DNA from: Epinephelus fuscoguttatus
Taxonomy: Eukaryota; Chordata; Actinopteri; Perciformes; Serranidae
Reading direction: 5' to 3'
Assembly (NCBI RefSeq): GCF_011397635.1
Contig: NC_064757.1
Span: forward strand, 33,145,839 to 33,209,838
DNA: 64,000 nucleotides
Shown: in pieces, positions 49,078-61,073 of the stretch
How positions within the stretch are numbered: position 1 is the first letter of the stretch
How the letters are laid out: every line of letters begins with the position of its first letter
Program-made: the position numbers and the translations under genes
Notes under the pieces: model-generated
What the model saw: the letters and a program-made list of their open reading frames with translations, nothing else
Database searches by the model: none
Told to the model about the DNA's origin: nothing

Positions 49078-49500
49078 TAAATAGTGGATACGCTCAAACT
49101 TTACGTTTCAACAATGCTGAGGTTAGTGTGTGGTTCGGGTTAGGCCAAAAAAAGCCTTGGTTGTGGTGGGAAAATATCATTGCTATTCTGACACTATCCC
49201 AGCAGGAAAAGCAACGAGATCTTGATGAAAAACAGCCACTTTCATGCCTAAAAAGGTACTTGAAACACAGTGACAGATCCTTAGACAGCACCCACATTTG
49301 GAGCCTAAAAAGCAGCTGGAAAAACAGCAATGACTTGGTAAACCACACATGGTTTCGCTGTTTGTTGGTTTCGAACAGTGGTCTGCAGCTTAGCAGGTGT
49401 CTCGTCTAAAACACACCATCTACCATCCCCTCAACCTCACGATGACAAGATTACCGTATTTGTGGTTCGCAGAAACGTACATTGCCAACATCATCTTCTG
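49078..49500. repeat. Dispersed repeat in unit 2
   Basis: Copy of 40830-41310 with a short internal deletion. Confidence 0.65.
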
Positions 49501-49568
49501 GGGACTGGCCTGCGGATGTACAGCTTTAAAAAAAAATTCTATGATGCGATTCTCTTTTTCTATATGGT

Positions 49569-49957
49569 GTTTCGGTTTATTTCAACCTGTCTTCTATCGT
49601 CCTAAATTTGCTTCAAGTGACTAGTGACATAGAAATAATAGTTAGCATGTTAGCTATTAGCCTAGATACAGCCAGGGCACATAGTAGCGTCAGACCTGTT
49701 CAATAATAAGTGAACAGGAAACCTTCAAGTGCAAAGTTAGTCCACTAAACAAGCTTTTTCTCCACAAAGACCGCTTCATATCGTTAGGATAAATGTAAGA
49801 GAACATATAGAAAACGACATGTAAACGTGTTGTCTTACCTTACCAGTGTGCTGCCATGTTTGTTTACCATTTAGCTCTGCTTTCCAAAGTGTGGTTACAT
49901 TTTAACAAATTTAGGACAATAGGAGACGGGTTGAAATAAACCGAAATTTCCCTTTAA
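49569..49957. mobile_element. Foldback MITE in unit 2
   Basis: Copy of 41376-41764; the two differ at only a few bases. It was present before the duplication. Confidence 0.75.
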
Positions 49958-50025
49958 GATAAAGTGAACGTAGCAAAAAGTACAAAGATAGACAAGCTTT
50001 ATACAGAGTAACAAACAAGAAAGTC

Positions 50026-52922
50026 TCATTCCATTTCAGACTTCTTCATCGTCTTTTTCATCCAGTTGAGTTGACTCTCTGAGATAAATGAGTACACTCC
50101 AGGCTTTTTAATCTGGCCACACCCCTTTCCAAAAGAAGTGACACCGACGAGCGCTCCGTTGCATAACAGTGGTCCTCCGGAATCCCCCTGGTGAGAGTAC
50201 AAACACACAACTTGTCATTTTTAGACACACATAGCAGTTAAGGTGGCTTCTTCCTTGACACAAAAATTCAAAGTGTACTCACCTTACAGGCGTCAACCTG
50301 TTTTTTACCATCTGAACCAGCACATATCATGCCTTTGGTGATAACAGGGTCAAAATTGTAATATTCAGGAGAGTTGCACTTCACTCTGTCGATCACAGTC
50401 ACGTTGGCAGACATCAGGACATCTGAAGCTTTCTTGGCAACGTTGTTTGTTTTCCCCCATCCAGCCACCAGACAGCTGCTGCCAGCTGCTGGTTCTTTGA
50501 CGGTGTTACCCAACGGGAGACATTTCACCGTCTTGGTTTGCTTCGCCGGTTTGGCAAGCTGAAATTTAAGAAAGGAAACATTGTGTTTTGATGCTGACTG
50601 TCTGTGTTTTGCCTTTAGCACTTGTCACAGCACAGGGAAAGAAGGTTTTCACGAATGCCTGTCACAATGTCTGCCGCAGTTATTTTTATTTTCTCACTGT
50701 CTCCAGGCGCTTTTACCTCACCCAGGCCCATGCATTCCCTGGAAACTCTCTGGACTTGCCATTCTCCATCCGTCCACCAGATGCCCTCAGACTTTACCAC
50801 CAGTCCCAGTCACCTGACTCTCTCATTCACCTGCTAACCTGTTTCCACGTTCCCTCATTAGCCCCACAGTATATAACCAGCCCTTTTCCATGCCTATGTT
50901 TTTGCTCTCTACGCACCTGAAACTGCTGTATTCCTGTTTTTTGGCCTGCTCATTTGTCATGCCCTTCCTGGATTCGTTTGACTGTTTGGACTGCAGTCTG
51001 CAGTCCTTTGCCCTACTTCTAAGCCTATACTATTTTAAGCTTTCATGATTGCCCCTCATCGTACCTTCTTGCCTGGAATGTTTTGTCTGCATTTGAGTCT
51101 TCCTTCTGTTGTCAGAATCCACCAGCCTTCTTGTTTCCACCTTCCTTAAATGTACTGTGCTTCTTGAAACATTTTTTATTGTTATGGGTAAAAAAAACAA
51201 CTTTCAGCTACAGACTGTTGCAGCAGATCTATTTTGCAGATTGTTGCATCTTTGCTTCGCCTTACCTTGAGCAGCATGAGGTCATTGACCTTTTCTTTTT
51301 CATCAAAGCAGGGATGAGGATAATGGCTCTTAACACTGATGACCTGCCTGGAGTCCTTTTCCTTTTCTTTAATGGAGTGTACCCCCAGTAACACCTTCTT
51401 AATGCTGCAAGAGCAAGAAACATTTTTATTAGTTCACATGCCCTAAAGTTGAATCTGCTAGGAGTGCATAAATAATGATAAAATGATTGCTTTATCACAG
51501 TTGCATCTTTACATGTGCATCATCAAATACGACATATAATAAGGTCGGGATATGGCTTCTTTTCTCCAGTATAACTAGGCACTGGGACTTCAGTGGTAGT
51601 TAAATGGAGAGTGTGTCTTCAAACAGAGGTGATATGATGGTGTGGTGGTTACTGAAAGTGTCAAAATTGACACATGGGTGTGGGCTGATGTAAAATGTAA
51701 TGTTTATTTTCACACTACATTTTTTGCTGCAGTCTCTGACTCCTTTGGTCTGATCTTTTTGGTTGTGCAACAAAAAATAATAGGCTAATAGGCTTTAAAA
51801 GGAGTATTTTCTACAAAAATGGCAACAGTGACGACATGGACTTGTTCAGAAAGTCACATACAGGATGGCAGTGGCTCTCGAACTTGATCTTTTGCTTGTT
51901 TTGCTACGAGAAGTATGGAGGAAACTAGTGACAAAAGATGCAAGGTTGAAGTTTACTAAAATAACATTATCTGAATCGTAGCTGGCATCGCTCTTATATC
52001 CTGTTGTGCAAGTGAAAAATCAAGTTAAAGTTCACCCTAAGTGCAGATACAAATGTCACAAGGCTCAAGAGCACATCCTGTGTCCTTTGTGGTTTCTCGA
52101 AGTGACATTTTTGCTTTCTTCCTTGCCAGAAGTCTGTCCATCATGCACTTTAATTAGTTCTATCAGAATACATTTTGCTAAGCTAAATCTCAATAATAGT
52201 ACTAGGATCGAAACACTCTTGGTTCGTTATTGTTCCTTTATCATTCAGATAATCTAGATGCAGCCCCCTACAATGACTCAGTGCAGAAACCACTGTGGTG
52301 TACTGACATATACTCACCTCAAAACAAGAATAAATTAGTTCGACACATGTGAGTATGCAACACAGTCTCACCAATATATGTTTCACATGCTTTTGTCTCT
52401 GATTAGGTTACCTTTATTTCATAAAATTCAAACCCCGTGGATAATAGCTTTCATCAGTAAAAATTAAAATTAGTTTCTGTGCATATCATGAGATTTGACA
52501 ATTTTTCAAATGTATGTGTCTTGTTCTTACCCAACACAGTGGGCGGCAGTCAGGACCCATTTTGGATGGATCAGTGTCCCTCCACAGATCGGATTCGCCA
52601 TCAGAGCCATGAAAGGCATCGAGTGGGGCTGCACTTCTTTCCCACCAATAATCTCAGAACCATGACCTAAAACACAACACACACTCTGTTAATCAGTTTA
52701 ACAAAAGAGTAGAGGAATTAGTCAGTAAGTGGTCATCCAAATAAAACACATCCCTGGCTGCACTGTAATATTGAAAGTAGCATTACTTTCTGTATGTTTC
52801 CATGAATAAAAATGACATCAGATGTAAATGACTGGGATATATAAAATAGATTACTCACTGGGCTGGACAATGAGGAGGACAACACAAGAGATAAAAACAG
52901 TGAAACCCCTCAGGCAGAACAT
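50026..52922 (-). CDS. Granzyme A/K-like serine protease, copy 2 (5 exons)
   Basis: Exons on the - strand: 52922-52859, 52666-52531, 51404-51266, 50558-50283, 50187-50026. Same phases and splice sites as copy 1, 258 residues. The only protein change I find is Leu to Ile in the last exon (VYSFISESQ here, VYSFLSESQ in copy 1), together with one silent change in the preceding Ser codon. Signal peptide, SE-IIGG activation site, catalytic His/Asp/Ser, the Asp that sets trypsin-like specificity and all paired cysteines are intact, so it should make the same kind of granule protease. Intron 3 is about 330 bases shorter than in copy 1 and intron 2 is about 220 bases longer. The shared upstream region suggests both copies kept the promoter. 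Confidence 0.88.
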
Positions 52923-53360
52923 TTCTTCTGATCTCTCTCTTTGATGTGATGGTGAATGCTCTGAAACCCACCCCGATGCACACACTCATCTTTATGTGTT
53001 GAGCTCGAGGATGTGGTCTGACCGTGGAAATGCATGCGTCAGCAGAATAGATGCAAGTATGACATGAGAATAAATGCAATTTATCGTAATGTAGAAGCCT
53101 TGTGGTTGCATTTCTTTGTCATTTCCCAGTCATTAGTACCATTTCACTGACAGGCTGTGGTGTGAAGCAGGTCACATGATCAGTGTGCAGACGGTTCACT
53201 GCGGGTGGGCCCAGTGTGAAACAGCTAAAACTGGAGGCTGTTGTCAAACCTTTCAGCTACACTAATGAATATGTGTTAATAACTTCATATAATGATTCAG
53301 AGGAATTCATGAGCAAGTGGAAGATATTTGTTGAGGTGGCACCAGGCTGGTGGAGGTGAA

Positions 53361-54248
53361 TGATTTTTAAATTTAAAAAATACAAGGACAGAAAGAAGAG
53401 CAGCAGGAATATGGCGTACTGGGGTCGTTGCTACAAGCCACCCAGTCTTTGTATAACCAACATGAATGTTTTCATGTTGGTGCAGGCCTCCACCAGGGTT
53501 GTCCCTAAAGCCAAATCTTTTTGGTATATTTATAGTCAGGATGTTAAGGTGCAGTGGATGAAAGGACCTCATTATTGCATTTCTGCTCTTTGCAGATGAT
53601 GTGGTTCTGTTTGTTTTATCACATCGTGATCTCCAGCACGTACTAGGGCAGATTGCACCTGAGTGTGAAACAGTCAGGAAGTCAGCACCTCCAAGTCTGA
53701 GGGGTTCCCAGCTGTAAAACGGTGGATTGGTCCCTCAGGGTTAGGAGAGATTTGCTCCCCTCAAGCGAAGGAGTTCAAATACCTTGGGGTATTGTTTATG
53801 AGTGAGGGTAGAATGGAGAGTGAGATGGACAGGCAGTTTGGTGTGGTATTAGCAGTGATGCCGGCTTTATGTCAGCCTGTTGTGGTGAAGAGGGAGCTGA
53901 GGTGGAAGGAAAAGCTTTTGATTAACTAGTCTATCTACTGTATGTTCCAACCCTCACCTATCATCATGAGCTTTAGGTAGAGACTGAAAGAATGAGCTCA
54001 CGATACAAGTTTCCTCTGTAGAGTGATTGGGGTCAGCCTTGAGATAGAGTGAGGAGCACAGACATCTGGAGTAGAGCTGCTGCTCCCTTGCATTAATATG
54101 GGCCAGTTGAGGTGGTTCATTCATCTGAGGGTGCCTCCTGAGGAGCCCAAACATCTGAAGTAAGCCGGCAGGGAGATAACCTTGGTAGTCAAGACCAGCT
54201 CAAGATGGTTGTGGTTGATGAGAGCCCACAGTTGGAACCCTTCTGCAG
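53361..54248 (+). mobile_element. LINE fragment (Rex1/jockey-like), unit 2
   Basis: Copy of 45225-46138. LFADDVVLF is encoded from 53586. Broken in the same way, so it was dead before the duplication. Confidence 0.7.
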
Positions 54249-55954
54249 ATGAAGGCTAATCAGTCTTCGCTGCCCCATTCAGGCAAGGGGTACAGGCTAA
54301 GGGGCAAAAGGCTTGTGACCTTAAGATACCTGCTGTTGCTGCAAATGGATGCTCTAACCACCACGAGATACCATCATGAGAAGAAACTTAAAACACCATA
54401 TCCTGTGCAGCTCCTGCAGTTCCTACTTGTAGCAAAACATCTTTGATGTCTATTTCACCAGCTTCAGACAGAGCAAGGCTAGCTGTTTCCCCCTCTTTCC
54501 AGTCTTTATGCTAAGCTGAGCTAAGCTAAGATATCTAGCTGTAGCTTCATCATACAGACATAAGAATGACATTATTCTGTTCAACTAACTCTCCACCAGC
54601 AAACAAAGAAGCATCTTTCCCAAAATGTGAGTCTTTTGCTTTAAGTATTTGTCAAATATGAAAAAAAATAATCATGCCAACCATCTTATAGTATATATTT
54701 ATTCATCTGACACTTAGTTACACGAGTAGCTACCGAAGATAGCAACAAGTTGCTTACACAATACATTTCTACTGTAGAATACAATACTGTCCAATACCCA
54801 AAACATATGTTATATGTTATATATTATCCTAAATGCACCATAGATCTTAAAAAGTTAAAGATAAAGGTGCGAGGCACATGAGAATGGCAAGATTTGTTGT
54901 CACAAATACTTTGTTTATATAAACATAAACATGTTCATTGCTGTCACATCACTATGTGCTTTAGATTTAGCTTTCAAAGCTGAGAATTATTTCTTTTTGT
55001 GTCACAATACTGTAAATTTTAATAGTCTTGTTTGAAATGTGAATTTTTGCTTTGGCTCCAAAACATCCAAATGAATGAATATCAGCAAAGGCCTGATGAT
55101 GATAATAAACACTGATAATCTGATTTGATCAGCATGTGGTTAGAGGCCAAAATTTTAGATATTGTTTAAAAAAATACTGAAAAAACAACAATAACAAAAC
55201 AAATAAAAACAAAAAGTTGATAAAAGCATAAAAGTGCAACAATAAAAATAAAGCTAAATGCCATAACTAATACTATTAGAATTTGCTGCCACATTCACGT
55301 TAATGCTTTCTTTGAAATTTAATTTTGAACTACAATATTCTCATATATAATTTCATTGAAATAATGTTCTTAAGGATTTAGATCACGTTTAGGGTCCTTT
55401 GTAACATCAGACCAGGGAGGCCAGATGAACTTTACCTTTAGCTAGCTCTGGACCAATTCACATTTACTGACCTTGTGCCCTTTGAAATAAACTAAGTGGA
55501 TAATCCCTGAGAGAGGTTTTAGTTGTCATATTATGGATCCAAAAGACCAAACAAAAATGAAAACAGACAAACAAACAAACAAACAAAAGAAAAAACAGTA
55601 AAAAAAAACAAAACAAAGAAGCTTATACTACTTCTTGCTGCTGATTCAGTTTGTATGTGAACAGCATGCATTCTTTCTCAGCAGCAGTCACATGACGTTA
55701 CACCACTGCCACCTACAGTTTAACAATTACATTATATTTAGAGAATATATTTCGAATCACTTCTGTTGTACAGATCAACTTAATCTTAACAGAAAGGAGA
55801 GCCTTAAAAGGCAGATCACACATTGTTTCCCAGCTTTAAGTAAACCTTCTACGTCAACACTGTTCATATGTACTGTGTAGCTATGAAAAGTACTGCACCA
55901 AAATTTTTATATATTCCAATCAAACATGAGCTAGTAATACTTTGGAAATCTGCA
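54249..55954. other. AT-rich DNA right of the duplication
   Basis: No gene recognised. A 'cttcagacagagcaaggctagctgtttccccc...tttatgctaagct' repeat lies at about 54455-54560, with a relative at 36035-36110, and an (AAAC)n run lies near 55565-55590. Confidence 0.5.
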
Positions 55955-56250
55955 ATCACATGACCAACACGCTGACGGAAGTAAAGAAATAAGTCGTCTG
56001 CATAAGTATGCAGGTTGGGGTGGTGGATGGGTCATACAACAGGTTTTTCCTCCAGGAGACAGGTGTGAGACCAACCAGGTGAATTTGGTGTTATTCTAGG
56101 CAGTCAACATGTTTCTTTTCCTAAATCTAACCAAAGAAACTTTACTTCCCTAATCATAATCTGTGTAACTTAACATTAAGTATGTAATGTAATTTGTGGG
56201 GGCGCTAATTCATTAGATATCATACAAACCTTTTGTGAGGATATGTTGTG
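55955..56250. repeat. Dispersed repeat shared with 35370-35660
   Basis: See the entry at 35370. Same orientation, diverged. Confidence 0.6.
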
Positions 56251-57009
56251 ATACTGCAATCATCCACGTGTCCACTGAAGATCATTTGCTCTATTGCTCC
56301 ATGCTCAGCCTATACTATTTTAAAAATATGACACAAAAATACCCTAAAATTTCTACTGACTGCTTTCCATGGATATAGTAAATAAACATGGGGGACCATC
56401 ACAGGTTGTGTACAGTTAAACATCATAGTTGCTTATCAGAACTAGCTCCAAAAACGGACATAAAATACATAAAATTTATCGAGAAAATAGCAGTTTTCTT
56501 AGTTGTATAACTTTGGATATTGTGGGTAACCCACGTTCACATCTCTGTTGATCTTGATCCATGTCATAGGCATTAAGAAACTGATCAAAATCAGCACTTA
56601 CTGTGTTTCTGTACAGAAACGGTAAAGGAACAGACCGTTATCATTTAATTAGGCCCACATGTTTCACTATGGCCACATGAATGTTATAAGATTTTAAGTG
56701 TTTAGTTGTTGTATAGCATGCATGCTGTAAAGTTTGTTCTATAAAGTTTTAAAACTAATCCACAAAAACAAAACATGCAAAAACATCCAAATTTTGATTC
56801 ATATCAACTTTCAGTAGTGCCTCTGTGCAACAAGTGAGCTCTCAAAGGTGTAGCTGAAAGTTTTTTTTTTTACTCTGAAGCAGCTGCAGGAGTTTTAAAT
56901 TTGCATCGACACCCCTGTTCCTACAAAACAAGGTGAACGAATACAGATCTCAAAACAAGGCTCTAATTGGTTAGATGAGTACAGGAACTGGGACGTTAAA
57001 AGTCATTGA

Positions 57010-57250
57010 TTTGTTTTTCATAACCGCTGGTGTGGGGTAGCCCTTATGTGTGGAGTTTGCATGTTCCACCTGTGTCAGCGTGGGCTTTCTCCGCGCACTC
57101 CGGCTTCCTCCCACAATCCAAAAACATGCAGGTTAATTGGTGATGCTAACTTGACCATAGGTGTGAATGTGAGTGTGATCTATTGGTCAGCCCTGTGATA
57201 GTCTGGTGCCTGTCCAGGGTGAACCCTGCCTCTAGGCTCTGCGTCTAAGA
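57010..57250 (+). mobile_element. RTE-like LINE 3' end
   Basis: 'ctccggcttcctcccacaatcc', 'acatgcaggttaattggtgatg', 'gtgtgaatgtgagtgtga' and 'gccctgtgatagtctgg' are the well-known 3' region of a common fish LINE. Inverted relatives are at 9965-10140 and 62025-62320. Confidence 0.65.
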
Positions 57251-57427
57251 AGCTAAACAACATCAGCAGGGTAAATTATTCTAGTGGAAATACTGAGATT
57301 GGTTTATGCAAAAATGGAGCAGGATGGAGCAATGAAGCAAAAGATGAATAGGACTCATGGATCATTTTTATGTCAATATTCTGTCACCTGGACCCCGATC
57401 TCAGGCATGTTTCTATTTTTTCCCTTC

Positions 57428-60400
57428 CTACCCAACTGCTCTGGTTTTCTCAGGGATCAGATCAACAATTGTTTCCTCAGTTGAGAGCTCCACATGTAAG
57501 ACGTCATGATCTGACTCTTTGAAATCACCTGGGGAAGGATAAAGAATGACATGTGGAGGATAAATATTTCACATGTCTGTGTATTATGAGGAGTATGTTA
57601 TGTATTCATTTTTTATATGATTGGGGAGACTTGCCTTTTTTCAGGATTTGATAGAAAACCCAGAGTGGAGGAGCCAGAGATACGAGCTTTAACAGCTTCA
57701 GGATGATGATGATGACTTTGTGCTGCCTCCCAATAGAGTCCACTGTGAAAGAGAAAAGACAATGTTGCATCATGTAGACCATCATTTTTTAAGATTGTTT
57801 TGGGTGGTGGTGGTTTTTAGTAGGACTAATAACACTATTTAATTGTTTATTTTTTCATTATTTTACTTTAGCGAGTCTCTATTTCTTCCCCATCTTCCAA
57901 TTGTAGAAGGCCATACCCATTTTGTTGCAATAAAGGCCTGTGGATATTCTCATTCATCCAGGTCATAGTTATCTCAAGGCAGTTGAATTGAATGCAACTG
58001 GACTTGGTTTTGTCTTAGAACTTGTTGACACACCATTGGAGCACTAACAAACCAGTGACATCATTGGCCTTGTGAAGACCTCCCCAGAGGTTAAATACCT
58101 GGGTGCTTCCACACCAGTTTGTCAGACTAGTTCCAGCCTAGTCAGACAAGCATGAACTGATGAAGCCTCTTGGTGGTGAAACGTCTTCTAAGACAAAACC
58201 AAGTCCAGTTGCGTTCGATTCAACTGCCTTGAGATGTTGCAATAAAGGAATATTGCCGATTATCCCATGAATGGATTACCAAAAGTGTTTATTATTGTTA
58301 TGTAAGAAACCTAAAGCAACACAAAATTCACAGCACATGAATTACATTTGAGTCCTTTGTACCTGTTTTGACTTGTAAGGCTGTTGGGTGACTTTGAAGG
58401 GTCACGTTTCCATCAGTGACACTGTCAGGCCGAACAATAAAAGCCAAAATCTCAATGAAGTACTCAGTGGCTGAAGTCAGGTTGGAGATGCTGATGTTCA
58501 TAAAGCCAGAGCCATTGGTGTATGGGACAAGGAGCGATTCACATGTGTTGGTGCATGTCGTCACATTGTAGTAGTGTGGTGTCATCTGCATAAATGCTGA
58601 GACGTTCCAGCTGAGAATCACTCGATCAGAGCCCACTGAGTCCACCCTCACTAGCTGCGGAGAAACTGGACCTGTGAGTCAGAGTGAACAAGTCAGAGAA
58701 AAGTTTTAGGCCAGCCTACACCTGTAATCTTGTGGTGGAGTCTGTTTCCTGGACAATTGTTTCCCCACTTGTTGTTGGAGTTAGGTCTTACAGTAGGACA
58801 CTGAACATCACAGAGATGAGTGGTTGGGGTTAGGGTACGGCTACTTTAAGATTCAGTATCGCAGGAATCTAATGTTATTATAGTGGCTATATGAAGCCAG
58901 ATCAGTAACTTTTTTTTCTATGCTCTTACTATCTTCTTTTATTCGGATATCTTTTGCATTCCTATGTGTTTTTTAATATTATAATATTATGTAGTCCAGT
59001 AGGCTATGACATTGAATGTTATACAGGAAACCTGAAACTGAAGCAGCCAAATGAAACTCAACCATTATTGATATTTTTATTTACACGTCCTAATGTGACA
59101 TGCCAAAATGGCTTCTGTGAGAACTACTGTCCCTTTTCTATCAATAATGGTTGACAGGTAAAAGCAGGAAAAAACAAGGTGTCACATACCATCACATAAT
59201 GAATGGCACCACTGTCTGAATCGTACAACCAGGAAGCCTAACTCACCCTGACAGACAAACATGTGCAGCTCGTCACAGTAGCGTGCCAGCAGTTTCTTGT
59301 CTTTCTTCAGCATCGCCTCCAAACTTGCACAGCGGCCTACATAGTTTATCTTGTACCAGTCTTCATAGCTCAGCTCCTCCCCGTCCACCCACTTCCAGCC
59401 GCTGGACACACTCTGACGCTGCAGGCCAAGCCAAAAGCTCATTTTGCTTGCAGCAGTGGCATTGAGGAGAGTGAAGTATTGCTCTTCTGTGCTCAGGACA
59501 GCGAGGTCGACATAATGCTTTCGACAGTACTCCCGGGCTTTGAACCAGGACGTAGGTCTCTGCACCAGGAAGTGGTGGGAGATGGCCTGGCCCACAGCTA
59601 AGTCATGGCACACCACTGAGGCAGGGGATATTAAGAGAGGGGAGAATAGTTGAGTTATTAACTGTGTTTCTGGCCTGATTTCATGGCTGTGCACCTGTGC
59701 ATGGACAGCTGAATGGGCCTTTGACCACAATCAGTCCTTTAACATTAAGTACTGGCCAACAAATCCAATAGAACTGTTGTTTTTGTTAATTATTTCCCTC
59801 ATATCATACTTAGGCTACAATAATATTTCATAAAAATACAGTAAAATCTGTAAAAGCATTTAAATCAGAACAATAGGATCGCTCTGCTTTAAGCTGTAAT
59901 AACAAGAAGTTTGGCACAGGCTCTCTCCATCTCCAGTGTGAGTTAAATATTAGTTCTGCTGCAGTTTTTCAAAAGGGAAAATAACTATCACAAAGAGACA
60001 CAAAACAACAACGAAGATGTAAAGCAACTACTAAGAGATTTAAAACAACTATAACGTGACACAAATCTACTCTACAAAGAAAACTACGACTACTACGACA
60101 AAAGAGATGCAAAACAACAGCAAAAAGATGCTAAACAAAGAGATGCAAAAAAAAACTACAAAGAGGCACTAACTGGCCACAAAGACACACAAAAAGACAA
60201 CAAAAAGATGCAAAACAGCCAGAAAGAGACACAAAACAAACAACAACAAAGAGATGCAGAACAACTACAAAGAGAAACAAAACAACAACAAAGAGATGCA
60301 AAACAACAAAAAGATGCAAAATAACCACAAAGACACAAAACGACAACAAAAAGACATAATAAAACAACAGAGACACAAAAAGCAAAAATACACACAAAAA

Positions 60401-61001
60401 GACAACAAAAAGATGCAAAGCAGCCAGAAAGAGACACTAAACAACAACAAAGAGACACAAAACAACAACAAAGAGCTGCAAAACAACCACAAAAAACATA
60501 AAAAAAAAACAACAAAGACACACAAAACAATTACAAAGAGATGCAAAAATGACTACAAACATGCAAAATGAAGATGCAAAACAACTACAAAGATGGAAAA
60601 CAAACTCTAAGAGATGCAAAACAGCCAGAAAGAGACACAAAACAACTACAAAGAGACACAAAACAATAACAAAGAGATGCAAAATAACCACAAAGACACA
60701 AAACGACCACAAAAGAACACAAAAACAACAAAGAGACACAAAAAGCAGAATTACACACAAAACAATTACAAAGAGATGCAAAATGACGACAAGCATGGCT
60801 CTAACTTATTAGACATAACAAAATTATATCAACTGCCAGCTGTTACAATTTGTCATTGTATTTAATAATCTTGTAAAATCCTGAACTAAGTAATTCAAAC
60901 TACAAACAGCTTATAAAATGCAATGTCAAAGTTTGACCAAAGTTACAACAGTTACCCAGAAGAGCCAGTTGCTGCAGAATCTGCGTCTCATAGGCAAACA
61001 T
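57428..61001 (-). CDS. C-type lectin-like / fibronectin III single-pass receptor (5 exons)
   Basis: Exons on the - strand: 61001-60956, 59615-59247, 58671-58363, 57742-57635, 57528-57428. Every intron is phase 1, so each domain is a symmetrical module; 310 residues. Exon 1 gives a short N-terminus (MFAYETQILQQLALL), a weak signal peptide. Exon 2 is a C-type lectin-like domain (about 17-139) with WLGLQR, GWKWVDGE and five Cys. It lacks EPN/QPD and WND motifs, so calcium-dependent sugar binding is unlikely. Exon 3 is a fibronectin III domain (about 140-243; VILSWNVS, TEYFIEILAF) with several N-glycosylation sites. Exon 4 holds a transmembrane helix (KVIIIILKLLKLVSLAPPLW...). Exon 5 gives a 32-residue acidic tail without a tyrosine. 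I cannot assign it to a named family. Intron 4 appears to use a GC donor. An upstream in-frame ATG at 61073 would add 24 residues. Confidence 0.72.
57968..58235. repeat. Inverted-repeat element with hammerhead-like core, Penelope-type
   Basis: Arms of about 50 bases (57968-58017 and 58184-58235) are complementary, ending in CAAGGCAGTTGAAT / ATTCAACTGCCTTG. Between them, CTGATGA at 58157-58163 and GAAAC-GTC at 58178-58185 are spaced like the two conserved strands of a hammerhead ribozyme. Such hairpins occur in the terminal repeats of Penelope-like elements (family knowledge). It sits in intron 3 of the receptor gene, between the fibronectin and transmembrane exons. Whether it still folds or cuts is unknown. 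Confidence 0.55.
59981..60795. repeat. Minisatellite, ~21-base unit, ~800 bp
   Basis: Repeated 'acaaagagatgcaaaacaac' / 'acaaagacacaaaacaacaac' units, mostly 19-23 bases, lie in intron 1 of the receptor gene. The + strand is nearly free of T except in ATGC; the transcribed RNA strand would be rich in U with UUUGUUGUUGUUUUG runs. Because the period is near a multiple of three, long chance open frames run on both strands. Confidence 0.9.
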
Positions 61002-61073
61002 ACAGTAAAATCCTTGCTTTCTTTTGGAGAGAATGTGTTCTGCAAAACGTAACACATCCTCTTTCCCTCTCAT

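Larger units (their letters stand above)
46139..54248. repeat. Tandem segmental duplication, unit 2 (8.1 kb)
   Basis: Second copy of 39363-46138. It differs by a 1.4-kb transposon at 47084-48511, about 240 extra bases around 51660-51900, about 50 extra bases near 52460-52510, a shorter granzyme intron 3 and scattered substitutions. Confidence 0.93.

Noticed and set aside
60131-60865. Long open frames on both strands (up to 124 codons) rich in FVVLHLF or QNNKE repeats
   Set aside because: They are products of a minisatellite whose period is near a multiple of three, not genes.
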